From contig JASEVX010000001.1 in assembly GCA_031761405.1 (NCBI GenBank), positions 202,014,390 to 202,078,389 on the forward strand: a stretch of 64,000 nucleotides of DNA, read 5' to 3'. The translations under genes were made by a program, and so were the position numbers. Source of the stretch: Serripes groenlandicus (taxonomy: Eukaryota; Mollusca; Bivalvia; Cardiida; Cardiidae). Shown in pieces: positions 1-11,851 of the stretch; within the stretch, counting starts at the first letter, position 1, and every line of letters begins with the position of its first letter. Below the pieces are notes generated by a model. That model made no database searches, had not been told where the DNA came from, and saw only the letters and a list, made by a program, of their open reading frames with translations.

Positions 1-1615
1 TCCACACAACAATCTTCCAAGGCAGATGGCTAACTTTACATGATCTGGCTGAATGTATAATCTTGAGACAATTTAAGATGAGAACACTATGCATACAGAC
101 TGAGAAAACTGTAATTTTTGACAAATATTTTCAAAAGTCCCATTTATAATGATTTATGTTGGAAAGGGTAAAGTTTAGCCCCTTGTCTGATGTAAATTAC
201 TTGATTTCTGTGACTAATCCGAATACATTGTCGGAATGGTGTAATTGATCCAAATTGAACATATCCAAAATGAACAATATGTTCCTATTCAACAACATTT
301 TCACTTTGAACACCTATCTCCTTTTCTGGTTTTTAATTTGTAAAACAGCATCAGATTATTTGTTAATAAGTACCAGACTTAGTGTCAACAACAGTTACTG
401 ATTATATATACATGTATCTGAAATGTGTTGTTTGAAAAAAATGGATAATGAGCGATCTGATCAATATATTCAATATACATTTTATTGCATAAAACAATAA
501 ACAGTATGTTTATAGCAAATAAAGAAATTATAAAAAGTACAAACAGAGAAATGGATTTTCCAGAAGAATTTGCAATAATTTAACATTGTTAGTGATCATG
601 TTAAAATTGCTCTATTATAAAAATATGATGTATAAATTTCGTTAAAACTTTGATATTAGAACGGTTATCAAAGCTGGATCAAACCTTGAACATGTACAGA
701 TTCTCAGAGTTATCAATGTTGATAACCATTCCTTTTTCTTTAATTGTTAAGAAGCCTGGATAAAAATGTAATACGTGTTTAAGTAAGACAACTCCCCACA
801 ACATAATTGTTTCATGTATACATTGTTAAGTTTTAGTTGCTTCTTTCAAAACATGTACCTGCTGAGATTTGATCTTAGAACTCTTGTTAGACCAGGTGTT
901 TTACCATTAAACTACAGTATAGGTTTTTATTTTGAGCAGCAGTTCATGAAAATATGTGTAATTTTATTACCAGTAAAGTATAAGATTTTTTTTGTTACAA
1001 TGAATGTATACCAATTTAAATTTTACCATTTCTATTGTATAGATTATACAATTTCAAACAGAAAAATGGATTTCACAATAAATTACATAGAAAACAGATA
1101 CATTTCTGTGGTATTTCAGTTATATCAGAGGACAGAACCCTTATGTGAGGTCACTAGGTGACTAATATAACTGACATTAATTATGAACTGCCTTATAACC
1201 TTTTTCTGTTGAAAAACAGATTAAGTTTAGTTTATTTTTCAACCAAAATGTTTATACAAATTTATTTGAATAAAAAGTATTTTGAGTGTTTGTTGAATTT
1301 AAAAAGAGATTGATCCTCTTTATCTACATATTTCAATGCTCAGTTTGTTTTTACCTTATTTGAGTTTGATATAGTTAGTGTACATTGCCCTGTTTCATTG
1401 ACGGACCTAAATCGGTGACCGTAAAAGGCTTTTATTTTGTACTTGCTCTTCAATTTGAAGAGTTCTATGACATCATTGGTTGTTGTGCTCCCAAGTATGA
1501 AAATAGTGCTGTCAATAGATGTTGAATCATTTTTAAATGTTGTTTGAATACATACATGCAGAGTATTTAAAATAACCTAGTGAAAATAATGTTTAAATTC
1601 TTAGTACCAAGTTTG
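1..1615. other. Non-coding AT-rich DNA
   Basis: No supportable gene is visible. The stretch is AT-rich with frequent stops in all frames. The longest open frame (814-1161, plus) has low-complexity composition with no recognisable domain and no splice context. It could be intron or intergenic DNA. Confidence 0.5.
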
Positions 1616-2155
1616 TCCAATCTGATCAATAAACACATTTTGGATAAAACAAAAACAAAATGAAACTACTAGAAATTCAGCCTGTTGAAAGAAAAGTAAT
1701 GTGTTTTACTGATAGCCCCCATATGACATCATTTCTTTTAAACAATCATGACTCATTTGAGTTTGATCAATAAACAAATTTTGCTTAAAAAAAAGATGAA
1801 TCTACTAGAAATGCAGCCTGTTGAAAGACAAGTAATGTGTTTTACTGATAGTCCACATATATATGACATCATTTCTTTAAAACAATGGACTCATTTGAGT
1901 TTGATCAATAAACACATTTTGGATAAAAAAAAAAGATAAATATACTAGAAATTCAGCCTGTTGAAAGAAAAGTAATGTGTTGTATTGGTAGCCCACTTAT
2001 AACATCATTCCTTTTAAACAATGGACTTATTTGAGTTTGATCAATAAACACATTTTGGATGAAAAAAATATGAAACTACTAGAAATTCAGCCTATTGAAA
2101 GAAAAGTTATGTGTTTTACTGATAGTCCACATATAACATCATTAGACTCATTTGA
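1616..2155. repeat. Tandem repeat, about 139-bp unit, four copies
   Basis: The phrase GATCAATAAAC recurs at about 1623, 1764, 1903 and 2039. Each copy is followed by a shared block containing CTACTAGAAATTCAGCCTRTTGAAAG and GTAATGTGTTTTACTGATAG in the same order. Spacing is 141, 139 and 136 bp. Copies differ by small indels and substitutions, so the array is not recent. Short open frames here are by-products of the repeat. Confidence 0.85.
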
Positions 2156-2527
2156 AGGCATGAAAGTGTTTTCCTCTCTTTCAGGTTGGAGGATATATGA
2201 CTTAAGACATTTACTATGTATACCCCAAAACCAGGGTGAACTGATTTTGGTCATACTTTCATGATTTGACAAAGACTAGGTCATAGACATAAACTGTTAA
2301 ACTGTACAATGTAAAAAAATAATGTAAATTGAAGGCAAATAATTTGAAATTGACTGTAGTTTTGTTTGTTTGCTACATTTACTGCAATAAATAGATAAAC
2401 GTCTTAAAGTCAATACAACTAGACAGTCGAAGATATGATAGTTTAGCTATTTTCTTGAGTGGAGTCAACATTTGACAAGACGGCTTCGGCTTCAAATGAC
2501 AGATACAGACAAAAACGATACACACCA

Positions 2528-2990
2528 TGTGACGTCACGCGATGTGACGAAAGCATCGTGGAACGTTCCCAACAGATACTAAACAAATAATTTAGAAATG
2601 AAGTTATATTTTTAAGCAAATTATTGATATAATAAATATAGCTTACCTTGAAATGAAGCTATGCGGATACAGAAACAGAATTGTTCGTCCTTTTCAGTTA
2701 AAATAATATCCGAGGCCAGTGTAACGAACGATAACTTCCGTTGACATATTTACAATTATTTTCAAGTGTTTATTGCTTCTCTATATTGCAAAGATATAAA
2801 ATCCATGAAATAATGATGACAGGTACAAAAGAATAGTCGACTTAGCCTTCATAAAGTCCTTCCAGTGAATGAAATCCATTTGTGACGAGTCATACTATCT
2901 TTTCCTACCATTCCTGTCGTTTTCCTTTTGTTATTTATTTATTACTTGCCTTACAATGACGTTACTTTTCGTTGCAATGACGTCACATTT
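2528..2990. promoter_or_regulatory. Stretch with two perfect CRE palindromes
   Basis: TGACGTCA occurs at 2530-2537 and again at 2978-2985. Further half-sites lie close by (GTGACGAAAG near 2544, AATGACGTTAC near 2955). The segment 2.45-3.25 kb is richer in CpG than its surroundings. TGACGTCA is the known CREB/ATF site. Whether it drives the start at 3242, or a minus-strand gene outside the window, is inference. Confidence 0.4.
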
Positions 2991-3224
2991 GGATGTGTTT
3001 ACTTCCGGTTGAGAAAATATTATTTTAAAAATAGAAAACGAGTGCAATTACACGCAAATTATCGCATATCAGATTCCTTGTTTTCATTCCTTTATCGAGA
3101 AGGAATTTAATTTAATTTTTCTCTCTAGTTCTAAGTATTTTTTGATTTGTCAAAACATACGAATATCGTGTTTATGGGTTTTACCGGTTACGAAATGAAT
3201 AGGTTACGATAATTTGTCCGTCCA

Positions 3225-3266
3225 GTAAGACCGGAAGCAAAATGGCCGAAAAAAAGTGCTATGGGG
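3225..3266 (+). promoter_or_regulatory. ETS site plus TISU-like translation start
   Basis: CCGGAAG (an ETS core, 3231-3237) sits five bases before ATGGCC at 3242, giving GCAAAATGGCCG. This resembles the TISU/YY1 element of housekeeping genes with very short 5' leaders. The frame reads Met-Ala-Glu-Lys-Lys-Cys-Tyr-Gly and could end at a GT near 3265. A first coding exon is plausible. Its phase does not match the exon at 4363, so at least one more exon would be needed if they belong together. Confidence 0.35.
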
Positions 3267-3805
3267 TTGAGATTTGATATGTGAAAAACAGTAAGATTGT
3301 ACTGAATTCTCGTTGTTTTGATCTCGTATGATGTGTTCTTACGTGTAACCTATAGGCGTGCTTCGCTCGAGCCTTTGGCTCGAGCTTTCACACGTAATAT
3401 ACAGCTAATTAATGATGTAAGACGAGCACATATAGATTGTAAGCAATTTCTCCTTTTGCCACAATGATTTCAAAAGTTTTTTTTGCTGCAGTGCAGAGGC
3501 ATTAAAAAGCGTATACATAAATCAAACATTGTGAATACGTTCATAGAATTGCAGGTTGACAACCTATCAACATCTAAAGTAAAGCAGAGACATATAAACA
3601 CATTATAAACACATTATATGTCTCTGAATAAAGAAGAAACAAACAAATGTAAAAATGAATCAACAAATTCCCACATACAGATGTTCTCTGATACTTCTTC
3701 AGGCAACTTTTGAAAACATTGTAGCAAAAGGAGAAGTTGGTCATTTTGATACATTTCCCTTTTTGAAACATTGTTTTCATCTTTGTTCAAAATATGATCA
3801 AGATC

Positions 3806-4302
3806 ATCCTCGGTACCCAGGCTATTCATAACACATATGATACCCTGGGCAAATTGGCTAGCGAAACTTCGTAAAGCGTGCACCTCGATTTTCTCCGTAA
3901 CTACGAGGGGTGTTCGGAAAGTGTCGGGACAAGTGCCGTAACATTTTTTTTTAAATATGCGTACACAATTCTTTCAACATACATAGCTCTATATAACTAG
4001 CGTCTTATTTTTAATTTTGTAATTTTGTTTTTGAAAATGAATAAATGGTATATAAAGCTATGTATGTTTAAAGAATTGTGTTCAATTATAAAAAAATAAG
4101 AATGTTAAGGCACGTGTCCCGATACTTTCCGAACACCCCTCGTACACTGTTATTACTGTACATCGCCTGAAATTTGTAGCATGCAACCAATCAAGCGGCT
4201 GGATTTCACCTCATGAATTATTCATGACTACGAAGTTTCGCTAGCCAATTTGCCCAGGGTATCATATATGTTATGAATAGCCTGGGTTCCGAGGATGGAT
4301 CA
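3806..4302. repeat. Inverted repeat, arms about 75 bp, around a mariner-type MITE
   Basis: The left arm (about 3806-3876) contains ACCCAGGCTATTCATAAC, ATGATACCCTGGGCAAATTGG and CTAGCGAAACTTCG. The right arm (about 4220-4298) is its reverse complement with few changes. The spacer holds the mariner-type MITE at 3905-4142. The arms would form a hairpin. It may be an older TIR element into which the MITE landed. Confidence 0.7.
3905..4142. mobile_element. Mariner/Tc1-type MITE with TA target site
   Basis: The TIRs begin CGAGGGGTGTTCGGAAAGT on the left, and the right end is the reverse complement (ACTTTCCGAACACCCCTCG with small differences). They are bounded by TA at 3903-3904 and 4143-4144. A second internal inverted pair (ACAATTCTTTCAACATACATAG and its complement) extends the palindrome. 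At 238 bp with no coding potential it is non-autonomous. The TA duplication and GAGGGGTGTTC-type end fit the IS630/Tc1/mariner superfamily. Confidence 0.8.
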
Positions 4303-4362
4303 AGATATACATGTCAAAGTTGTAACGGCAAAATTCATCTAATATTTTGTTAATTAACATTA

Positions 4363-4700
4363 CAGCAAACAACTATAAGAAATCAGATGCTGGTCAGATT
4401 TCACAGAAAACAACAACATATCAGGTGGAAAGCAATAGGTTAGATGAAGTGTTCCCTGAAGCCTACACTCAGAGTTCTTACAACCTTGTAAATGATCCCC
4501 TGTACAACTTCATATGTGACCCAAACGAAAGAATTGCAAAGTACTGTCAGACGGACAAAGTGAAACTTTATTTCAACAGTGTAATGGACAGGTGCTTCAG
4601 TACCCAAAGATATACATGTAGCACAACAGGTGAACGCGAAGTGCTAATGAAGAAAGTGCACAGTGTCAGAACTGATTTAAAGGGATATGCTCCCAAATGA
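4363..4700 (+). CDS. Putative terminal exon of an unrecognised protein
   Basis: The exon starts after the acceptor ATTAACATTACAG and runs 112 codons to a TGA stop. The composition looks coding: mixed polar residues and no low complexity. Four cysteines lie in the C-terminal half, at FICDPN, KYCQTD, DRCFST and RYTCST, around an aromatic YFNS segment. The cysteine spacing faintly recalls small disulphide-rich extracellular domains, but I cannot assign a family. No start codon is convincing within the exon, so upstream exons are expected. Poly-A-like AATAAA-type motifs lie downstream near 4995. It could also be a captured fragment. Confidence 0.4.
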
Positions 4701-5436
4701 AATTTAAATACGATTTTACTGAAATTTTGTTAAAATGACCTTTAAACCTTAATTAACAAAATAACAAAAAGAAAATATAGGGTCACCAGGTTTATTTTTT
4801 TTTTACAGGCTCCTGAAAATATGAGGTTTTATATATTTTTCTACATTTTGGTCGAGAAAAATGAAATGTTCTATTAAGACTAGAGATGTCTACTTTCAGA
4901 TATATTTTGCAATTTGCCATTGTCTGACCACTAGGCCAACATTTTTTTATTTTCTGTTTTACGAGAATGCCTGCCCAATTTTTTCCAAAAATGAAATAAA
5001 ATAAAACAGTTTTGAGTTTCATTTTATTTTTTTATTTTTTTTCGACCTCATTATTTGAGTTGAATAGAAATAAAATAGACAATATTTTTGAGAGAAACAC
5101 AGAAAATCATGGTCTATCAGAGGTTTAAATAAAGCGTGTTATTCTGTATTTCTAACATTCTAAGCATTTGTTTCAAGGTTTCCCCAGAATTTGTTAAACA
5201 CACTGTCGGAGTACCCCTCCCGCTTTTGCAATTTGAACGTTCATCTTGTAAGATGATAAAACTGCATTTTCTATCACTATTATGTAGTTGTAGTAAAAAA
5301 AAAGAAATGTTGCCTTTTTATTGTTTTATTTTTATTTTTTTGGTAGCGTGCTCAATAAAGAGTCTTTTATTTTTATTTTTATTTCGCCCTACCGACCCAA
5401 ATTTTTTACAAAAAATCTCGTAAAACAGAATATAAA
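4701..5436. other. Non-coding, T-rich low-complexity DNA
   Basis: Runs of T/A around 4795-5045 and 5320-5420 dominate. The open frames here come from these runs. No element ends or domains are seen. Confidence 0.5.
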
Positions 5437-6992
5437 ACAAGAGGGCCAAGATGGCCCTAAATCGATCACCTAATTGATAGTAAATTAGTAGCAAATATTT
5501 AACTGCAAATATCTTGGAAAATTTTATCAGGGAATGCAAATGAAACTGCAAAGGAGTGGACACTTCTCAAGAAACAGCTTATCAGTAAAGGCCATTTATA
5601 TCTTGAAATCTAACAAGAACTTTAATAAGAATGGAATTATAAAGTTTTTGTCATTTTGCACCTTTCCTGATGCCGCCTTGCTGCCCTGTTTTTCAACGAA
5701 ATCAATATGGCTTCAACAGTTTATTTAGAGGGTCACTTAAGGAACATTTCTACCAAATTATCTTGCAATCGCACAAGTAGATAATGGAGGAAAAGGATTT
5801 TAAAATTTGGGTATTTTTCTCACTTTCTGATGCCGCAGCAACCAAAGTTATCAATGGAATTTAAATCTTTGAACAATTTTGAAAGAGGACCACCAAAGGA
5901 ACATTCTTGTGATGTTTTGTGGAAATTGGTCTATTGGAATGGTAGGAGTTGGTTGTCATTTGTAGCTAAAAGTTCAATTTACCCTTTTTGTGACGACGCC
6001 TGGTTGATATGATTGTGTAACCAATCAAAACGGCTTAAACAAATTAAATACAGGATCATTACAGTAAGATTCGTATTATATTTTCTTAAAATCAGACAAA
6101 CACTTTCATAAAAAATGGAATTTTCAAATTTTGTCATTTTGCCCCTTTTCTGATGCCGCCTGACTGCCATGTTTTTCGACCAATCAGTATGGCTTGAACA
6201 CATTTTATAGAGGGTCACCCAAGGAACATTTCTACCAAATTATATTTGAATCTGACAGGCAGATTCGGAGGAGAAGATTTTTAAAGTTTGGACATTAAAT
6301 CGATCACCTGATTGATAGTGTATGGTGAGTGTAAGGAACGACAACTCTGCGAAGGAGATTGCCCTTGCATAATACTCTGCCAAGTGTTACCTCCCTTAGA
6401 CCATCAATCTAATAACCATGTCATTTGAAGCAAAAAGTTAATTTTACTCCTTTTCTGATGCTGCTTGGTTGCTATGCCTTTCAACAAATCAATATGGCTT
6501 GACAAAGTATGTAGATGATCAATGAAAGAACATTTCTACAAAACTATCTTTAAATCAGACAAGCACTTTTATAAGGATACTTTATTAAAGTATTGTCATT
6601 TTGCCCCTTTTTTGATGCCGCCTGACTGCCATGTTTTTCGACCAATCAGTATGGCTTGAACAATTTTTATAGAGGGTCACCCAAGGAACATTTCTACCAA
6701 ATTATATTTGAATCTGACAGGCAGATTCGGAGGAGAAGATTTTCAAAGTTTGGACATTTTGTCCCCTTTCTGATGCCGCAGCAACCAAAGTTCTCAATGG
6801 AATTTAAATCTTTGAACAACTTTGAAAGAGGCCAACCAGAGGAACAGTCCTGTGATGTTTCACGAAAATTGTCCTTGGAGTTTGGGAGGAGTTGATGTTT
6901 AAAGCTAAAAGTTAACACCGGACGGACGACGGACGACGGACAAAAAGTGATCAGAATAGCTCACCTTCAGCCTTCGGCTAAGGTGATCTAAA
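5437..6992 (+). mobile_element. Helitron-like (pearl-type) non-autonomous element
   Basis: The left end is AACAAGAGGGCCAAGATGGC with the inverted GGGCCAAGATGGCCC. The right end is CTTCGGCTAAGGTGATCT followed by AAAAA, after a TCACCTTCAGCC-type hairpin and a CGGACGGACGACGGAC run. Internally, degenerate units carry TTTGATGCCGCCTGACTGCCATG and TTTTCGACCAATCAGTATGG. A reverse-oriented relative occupies 56558-57988. No target duplication is visible. Tandem cores with terminal hairpins and no duplication fit pearl/Helitron-derived elements (inference). Confidence 0.65.
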
Positions 6993-8050
6993 AATGTTGG
7001 CCCTATGATATAACATTAACATCATATCTCGGTCTAAAAAAATATATTTTGAAACAAAACCTTGAAGAAATTGAAAAAAATAACACGTAAATTTTGGATT
7101 TTTTGAACAAATTATGCATAAAAACATAAAAAAAAAAAAAATACCAATAAGAACTTGTTCTTACTTTATATTGAGCAAGATTATTTCATTAGCTATCCAT
7201 AAATGCAAAGAAATATATGTGTCACCGTGCTTATTTTCAAAATAATCACAAAAATATATATGTATGTTACAAACAATTTTTACAAAAAATGATCAAAAAT
7301 CAAGATAAAATTCAATGGCAATACTTTGACTTGTCATGGCTGTCTATAGCTGGCAAAGAATAATGAAATCAAGGCCTCATATTTGTAAATGTGATCAATT
7401 TCAACATTAAATCACATGAGACGATTCTTAAATGTACCCACAAAATAGGGTTTAGTGAAGCAATAAGTGAGATATTGAGGGAAAAAGAGTAGTTCACCCC
7501 TTCTTATCTGCACCTCATGAAGGAAAATTGTTCTCATTGTTTTACCCTCTGTTCTTGCCTGGTACAACCACATCTTGACAGGATGTGGCAAATATGTTGT
7601 CCCTTTTCCCCCATATAAACAATATTTGATACATCATGGCTTTTGAAAACATAGTGAAGCAATAAGTGAGATATTGAGGGAAAAAGAATAGTTCACCCCT
7701 CCTTATCTGCACCTCATGGTGGAATATTTTTTCTCATTGTTTTACCCTCTGTTCTTGCCTGGTACAACCACATCTTGACAGGGTGTGGCAAATATTTTGA
7801 CACTTTTCCCCATATAAACGACATTTGATACATCATGGCTTTTGAAAACATAGTGAGAAAATGTAAAATTGTTCATAATGAGCAATTTTACCTTTTCCGA
7901 AATCTTACAGTCTGTTAAACGAATGAACGCCTGATCTTATAAAAAGTAAAACAACATATATACTTATTGAACTTAAATACATGATATGTTTGGGTTATTT
8001 CGATATATGTTTTTCAAAATTCTTATAACTTTCTACAATTTGCCTATTAA
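6993..8050. repeat. Non-coding DNA with a 199-bp direct duplication
   Basis: The block starting GAAGCAATAAGTGAGATATT at 7457 recurs at 7656. It includes ACCCTCTGTTCTTGCCTGGT and CCACATCTTGACAGG in both copies with few differences. The flanks are AT-rich, and no gene is seen. Confidence 0.7.
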
Positions 8051-8285
8051 TTAACCCTTCCCCTCATATAGACGCTTTCTGACGTCTCTGCAGCAGATGG
8101 CTTTTTAAAACATTGTGACAAACGAAGAAATTGCTCAAAACGAGGAATTTCTCCTTATGTCAGAATGTTTTCCACTTTTAGTCATAGGTTATCCATTCAA
8201 TTATAGAGATTTTCCAATTTTTTACAAAATATGTTCAAAGTCGTCTGCTGCAAAATTGTTGTACGACTATGTGGGAAAGGGTTAA
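8051..8285. mobile_element. piggyBac-like MITE (TTAA, CCCTTTCCC family)
   Basis: It is bounded by TTAA at 8051 and 8282. The left end is CCCTTCCCCTCATATAGACGC and the right end is complementary (GTGGGAAAGGG). Shared family blocks are CTCTGCAGCAGA, GAAATTGCTCAAAAC and TTTTCCACTTTTAGTCATAGG. TTAA targets with CCCTTT-starting ends fit piggyBac-type elements. No coding potential. Confidence 0.75.
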
Positions 8286-8860
8286 CTTGTTTCTTGTTTG
8301 GGGACTGACACTGCTTAATTAATTGTTCTTGCTTTCACACAACCTAGGCTTTGTCTATTAACAATTACATATGTATTAATATCACTCCATTTTGTAACTG
8401 TATGGTCCAGGTCCTTTCTAATTTTAGACAGTGTTGTTGTGTTGTCATTCATTATTAATGTTTATACTCTTTCACCCTCTTTCTTTGATATAATCTACAC
8501 CAACATCTGATTCCATAGCGTTAGCACAACATGACCATTTTTTTTAACACATTTGAGATGGAGTTTTTTCATATTCAGATTTACTGCAGGTTTGGCAGTC
8601 AGATACCTGTACAGCAAATACGCAGACTTTCTCAGAGGTTTTGCCGAAGAGTGTACCCACACCTGATTTACTGTCATAAGCTCTACTGCTGCCGTGCTTC
8701 TTCTAACCCATGTCATACTTGAAAGTGACCTCCCTGGAGATTTCTGAATTATCCGTGGGCACCCTGAAACAAATATAACTTTTATGTCAACAATCATATG
8801 AAGGGGAAAATATCAGGGAGTAAAGCCCCTATTCAAGAAAACAGAGATAGAGAAAAAAAC

Positions 8861-9065
8861 AAGAGGGCCTAGATGGCTCTAAATCTATCATTTGAGTATA
8901 GTAGCAAATGCTACTTCTTATAAAGGTAAAAATTTGACAAAGAATGGGAACGAACTGCAAACTAGACAGCTAAACTATCTTGAAATCAGACGAAAACATT
9001 AATTGGAATTAAATTTTAAAGTTTTGCCAGAAAACGCCATGATATAACTGAACCATTGTTGAAAG
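8861..9065 (+). mobile_element. 5' fragment of a Helitron-like element
   Basis: AACAAGAGGGCCTAGATGGC matches the start of the element at 5437. The family resemblance is lost after about 200 bp, so this is a truncated copy. Confidence 0.5.
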
Positions 9066-9070
9066 CGGCA

Positions 9071-9269
9071 TTAACCCTTTCCCTCAAATACAAGCTTTCT
9101 GACGCCTCTGCAGCAGACAGCCTTTTGAAAACATAGTATTTTCTCCTTTTGCTACAATGTTTTCCAGTTTTAGTCATAGGTTATCCATTCAATTATAGAC
9201 ATTTTCTATTTTTTGACAAAATATGTTCAGTCGTCGGATGTAAAATTGTTGTATGAAGGAAAGGGTTAA
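9071..9269. mobile_element. piggyBac-like MITE
   Basis: TTAA at 9071 and 9266 bound CCCTTTCCCTCAAATAC and its complement GGAAAGGG. Internal CCTCTGCAGCAGACAGC and TTTTCTCCTTTTGCTACAATG match the family. It lies inside an intron of the MULE relic. Confidence 0.75.
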
Positions 9270-9936
9270 ACACCAAGCAATCAATCTTCAGAAGTTTTTG
9301 GAATCTTTTGAAATCCTTTTTTGAAAAAGAAGCAATAATTCAGAATTTCTCCTTGAACCAAAATGTTTACTATTCTTAAATATTTTTAAACTTTTGAATG
9401 CAAAGAATTTGAGGGCTATGTCATACATCTGAAATACTGTTGAAAACAACATAAAACACAAAACAGTGAAGATATCGAATGATGAAAGAAAACTTACTCC
9501 CAAAAATCACCTTGCCGCACAGGAATCTCTTGCCACATTCTGACTGTGTGGGTCAACTTCTTCCCGTCGTCTCATCAATGCTGTGTGGTGAAGGCATTTT
9601 ATTTCCATTGTCGCCATTAGCCCATTCATCTGCCTGTAAGTAACTATGTTAAGCCTGCGTGCATGACACCTGTAAAACAAAACATTGATTCTTATAATTC
9701 AGCTGTTATGAATAATCAAATGATTTAATGACATTGGAATTCTGCATATCTACCAAAGTATTGGAATCTAAAATATTACAATGTAAATATAATAACAAAT
9801 GTCATAGATCTATGAAAAAAAAAAAATTCTGATCAATTATTACATTCTCAAAAACTATGTTTTCAAACCTGTCAAATCAGTATTTCATCATTCACCATCA
9901 CATACACCGATTTAATTTTTTGACCTTGCAAACAAT

Positions 9937-10730
9937 AACAAGAGGCCCATGAGGGCCTATGCTCTACTGGTATGGTTCTTTGGTCATTTTCAATCCAGAG
10001 CATGTATGTATGGTGAAGATCGGATAGTAAATGGAGGCTCTTTTGTGTTCACAAGCTGTATTATAGCAATTTTTACAATTTCATGGACCATAATCCAGTC
10101 TTGCATGGGCGGATCTGGCTGATTTTCAAAAGGAACCAAGCTCTCATCAATATTTAACTACTATCTAAGTTTGGTGAAGATCAGATAGTAAATGGAGCCT
10201 CTATTGTGTTCACATGCTCAATTATAGCAATTTAGACAATTTCAAGGGCCATAATCCAGTCTTGCATGGGCGGATCTGGCTGGTTTACGAAAGGAACTGA
10301 GCTCTCATGGATATCTAACTACTGTATCAGTTTGGTTGAGATACAATCAAAAGTGAAGACTATCGTGTAAACAAGCTCTTTTATAGCAATTTTGACCATT
10401 TCAAGGTTTTGGAAAGGAACTGAGCTCTCATGGATATCTAACCACTGTATAAGTTTGGTTGAGATACAATCAAAAGTGAAGACTGTATCGTGTTAACAAG
10501 CTCTTTTATAGCATTTTTGACCATTTCAAGGGCCATAATCCAGTCATGCATGGGCGGATCTGGCTGGTTTTCGAAAGGAACCGAGCTCTCATGGATATCT
10601 AACTACTGTATAAGTTTAGTTGAGATACAATCAAAAGTTAAGACTGTATCGTGTTAACAAGAAATTGTTTACGGACGCACGCACGCACGGACGACGGACA
10701 AATCGCCACGACATAAGCCCTTAGCTAAAA
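9937..10730 (+). mobile_element. Helitron-like element, about 150-bp core units
   Basis: It begins AACAAGAGGCCCATGAGGGC and ends CATAAGCCCTTAGCTAAAAA after a GACGCACGCACGC run. The core repeats contain GGCCATAATCCAGTCTTGCATGGGCGGATC and TAACTACTGTATAAGTTTGG-type blocks. The same family appears inverted at 58916-59929 and 61731-62581. It sits in the long intron of the MULE relic. Confidence 0.7.
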
Positions 10731-10741
10731 ACACTAAGATA

Positions 10742-11172
10742 AATCCTTTCCCTCGTACAGAAGCATTTCGACGCCAGACAACTTTTGAAAAACATTGTGG
10801 CTAAAGGAGAAATTGCTCGAGTCAAGATGAGCAATTTCTCCTTTTGCAAGAATGTTTTCCACTCATACAGACAAACAGAATATATTTTGTTGTCTTTGCA
10901 TACAATAAAGACACTAATGACTAATGTAAATCCTTTCCGATATATCAGGGTCTTAAGACCCTGGATATATACAGACACATTTTGACATCTGTGCAGCAGA
11001 AAACTTTTGAAAAACATTGTGAGCAATTACTCATTTTGCAAGAATATTTTCCAGTCTTTTTAATAACAATTTCTTCATTTGTTTAAATTGTTAAGATTTC
11101 CTGAATTTGTAAAATTGTCTAGATGTTTTCAGTCGTCTGCTGCAGATTTGTTGTATGTGGGAAAGGGATAAT
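10742..11172. mobile_element. piggyBac-like MITE pair, one inside the other
   Basis: An outer CCTTTCCCTCGTACAGAAGC end near 10744 pairs with GTATGTGGGAAAGGG near 11153. A second CCTTTCCGATATATC end occurs near 10933. Palindromic GAAATTGCTCGAGTCAAGATGAGCAATTTC surrounds 10810. This looks like one family member inserted into another. Confidence 0.55.
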
Positions 11173-11851
11173 GTTCTTCTTACAAACCTATCATATATGT
11201 TAAAATCATATGAAAATGTGTTTCTGGAGTGTTAAAAATATGTAAACCCACTGAAAAAATTACTTTATATGTGAATACTAACCAAGAAATGTTAATGTCA
11301 TAAATTGGCATTCCTTTCTCATTTTCGTCAGGTGGGATATGGCTCTTTCCAGTTGTCTGCGAGTTGACTAATCTTCAGTCACAGGCAATATATAACATGC
11401 TGGCATATTCTACATGTTGTTCTCTTTCAATTTTGAGTAAGAGAAAAGGCATTGAACAGTTTCTGCAGGCTCTAAGATGGTCAGCTAGATGTCTCAAATC
11501 AATAATTCTTCGCCCATTACCCCACCCACTTTTCATGCCTTCAACTGTGTGTTTGTCTGTCTCGATTTCGCCTTCTTCATATTATTGGGATCTTTCTCTG
11601 CCTCTAAGCGAAAGCTCTAGAAGTCTTGCCTGTCTACCTGCTTTCACAAACTTTCATTTTCATCTACGTTTCATGTTTTTACTGATTGTTGACATATTAA
11701 TCTGAAGATTTTTCACAACCGGAAATTAGAAGGGGAAGTAACTCATGCTAGAATTTTAGAAAAGTTGTACTTCCCCGATTATGGTTCTTGGTGCCAAGAT
11801 TCTTATCTCTCAGATGGCGTATGATATGGGCGAGTATCCCTTTAAGTGTAA

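Larger units (their letters stand above)
8472..11640 (-). pseudogene. Decayed Mutator-like (MULE) transposase, three exons recognisable
   Basis: Minus-strand coding remnants match the Mutator-like transposase domain in order. Segment A (11640-11283) reads GWGNGRRIIDLRHLADHL, then CRNCSMPFLLL, and after a frameshift near 11370 reads GMPIYDINISW. Segment B (9633-9511) has acceptor TTACAG and donor GTGATT and encodes LMATMEIKCLHHTALMRRREE. Segment C (8763-8472), after acceptor TTTCAG, reads VTFKYDMG, a TAG where Trp is expected, then YDSKSGVGTLFGKTSEKVC and CQTCSK, with a second stop before the final Cys/Ala/Met block. The A-B and B-C splice phases both agree. The GRRI..L..L...C..C and YDMGW/SKSG/GKTSEKV blocks are the family signature as I know it. 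Two stops and one frameshift make it dead. MITEs and a Helitron-like element lie in its introns. Confidence 0.6.

Noticed and set aside
11364..11705. 113-codon plus-strand frame
   Set aside because: The opposite strand carries the MULE N-terminal motifs, so this is its antisense shadow.
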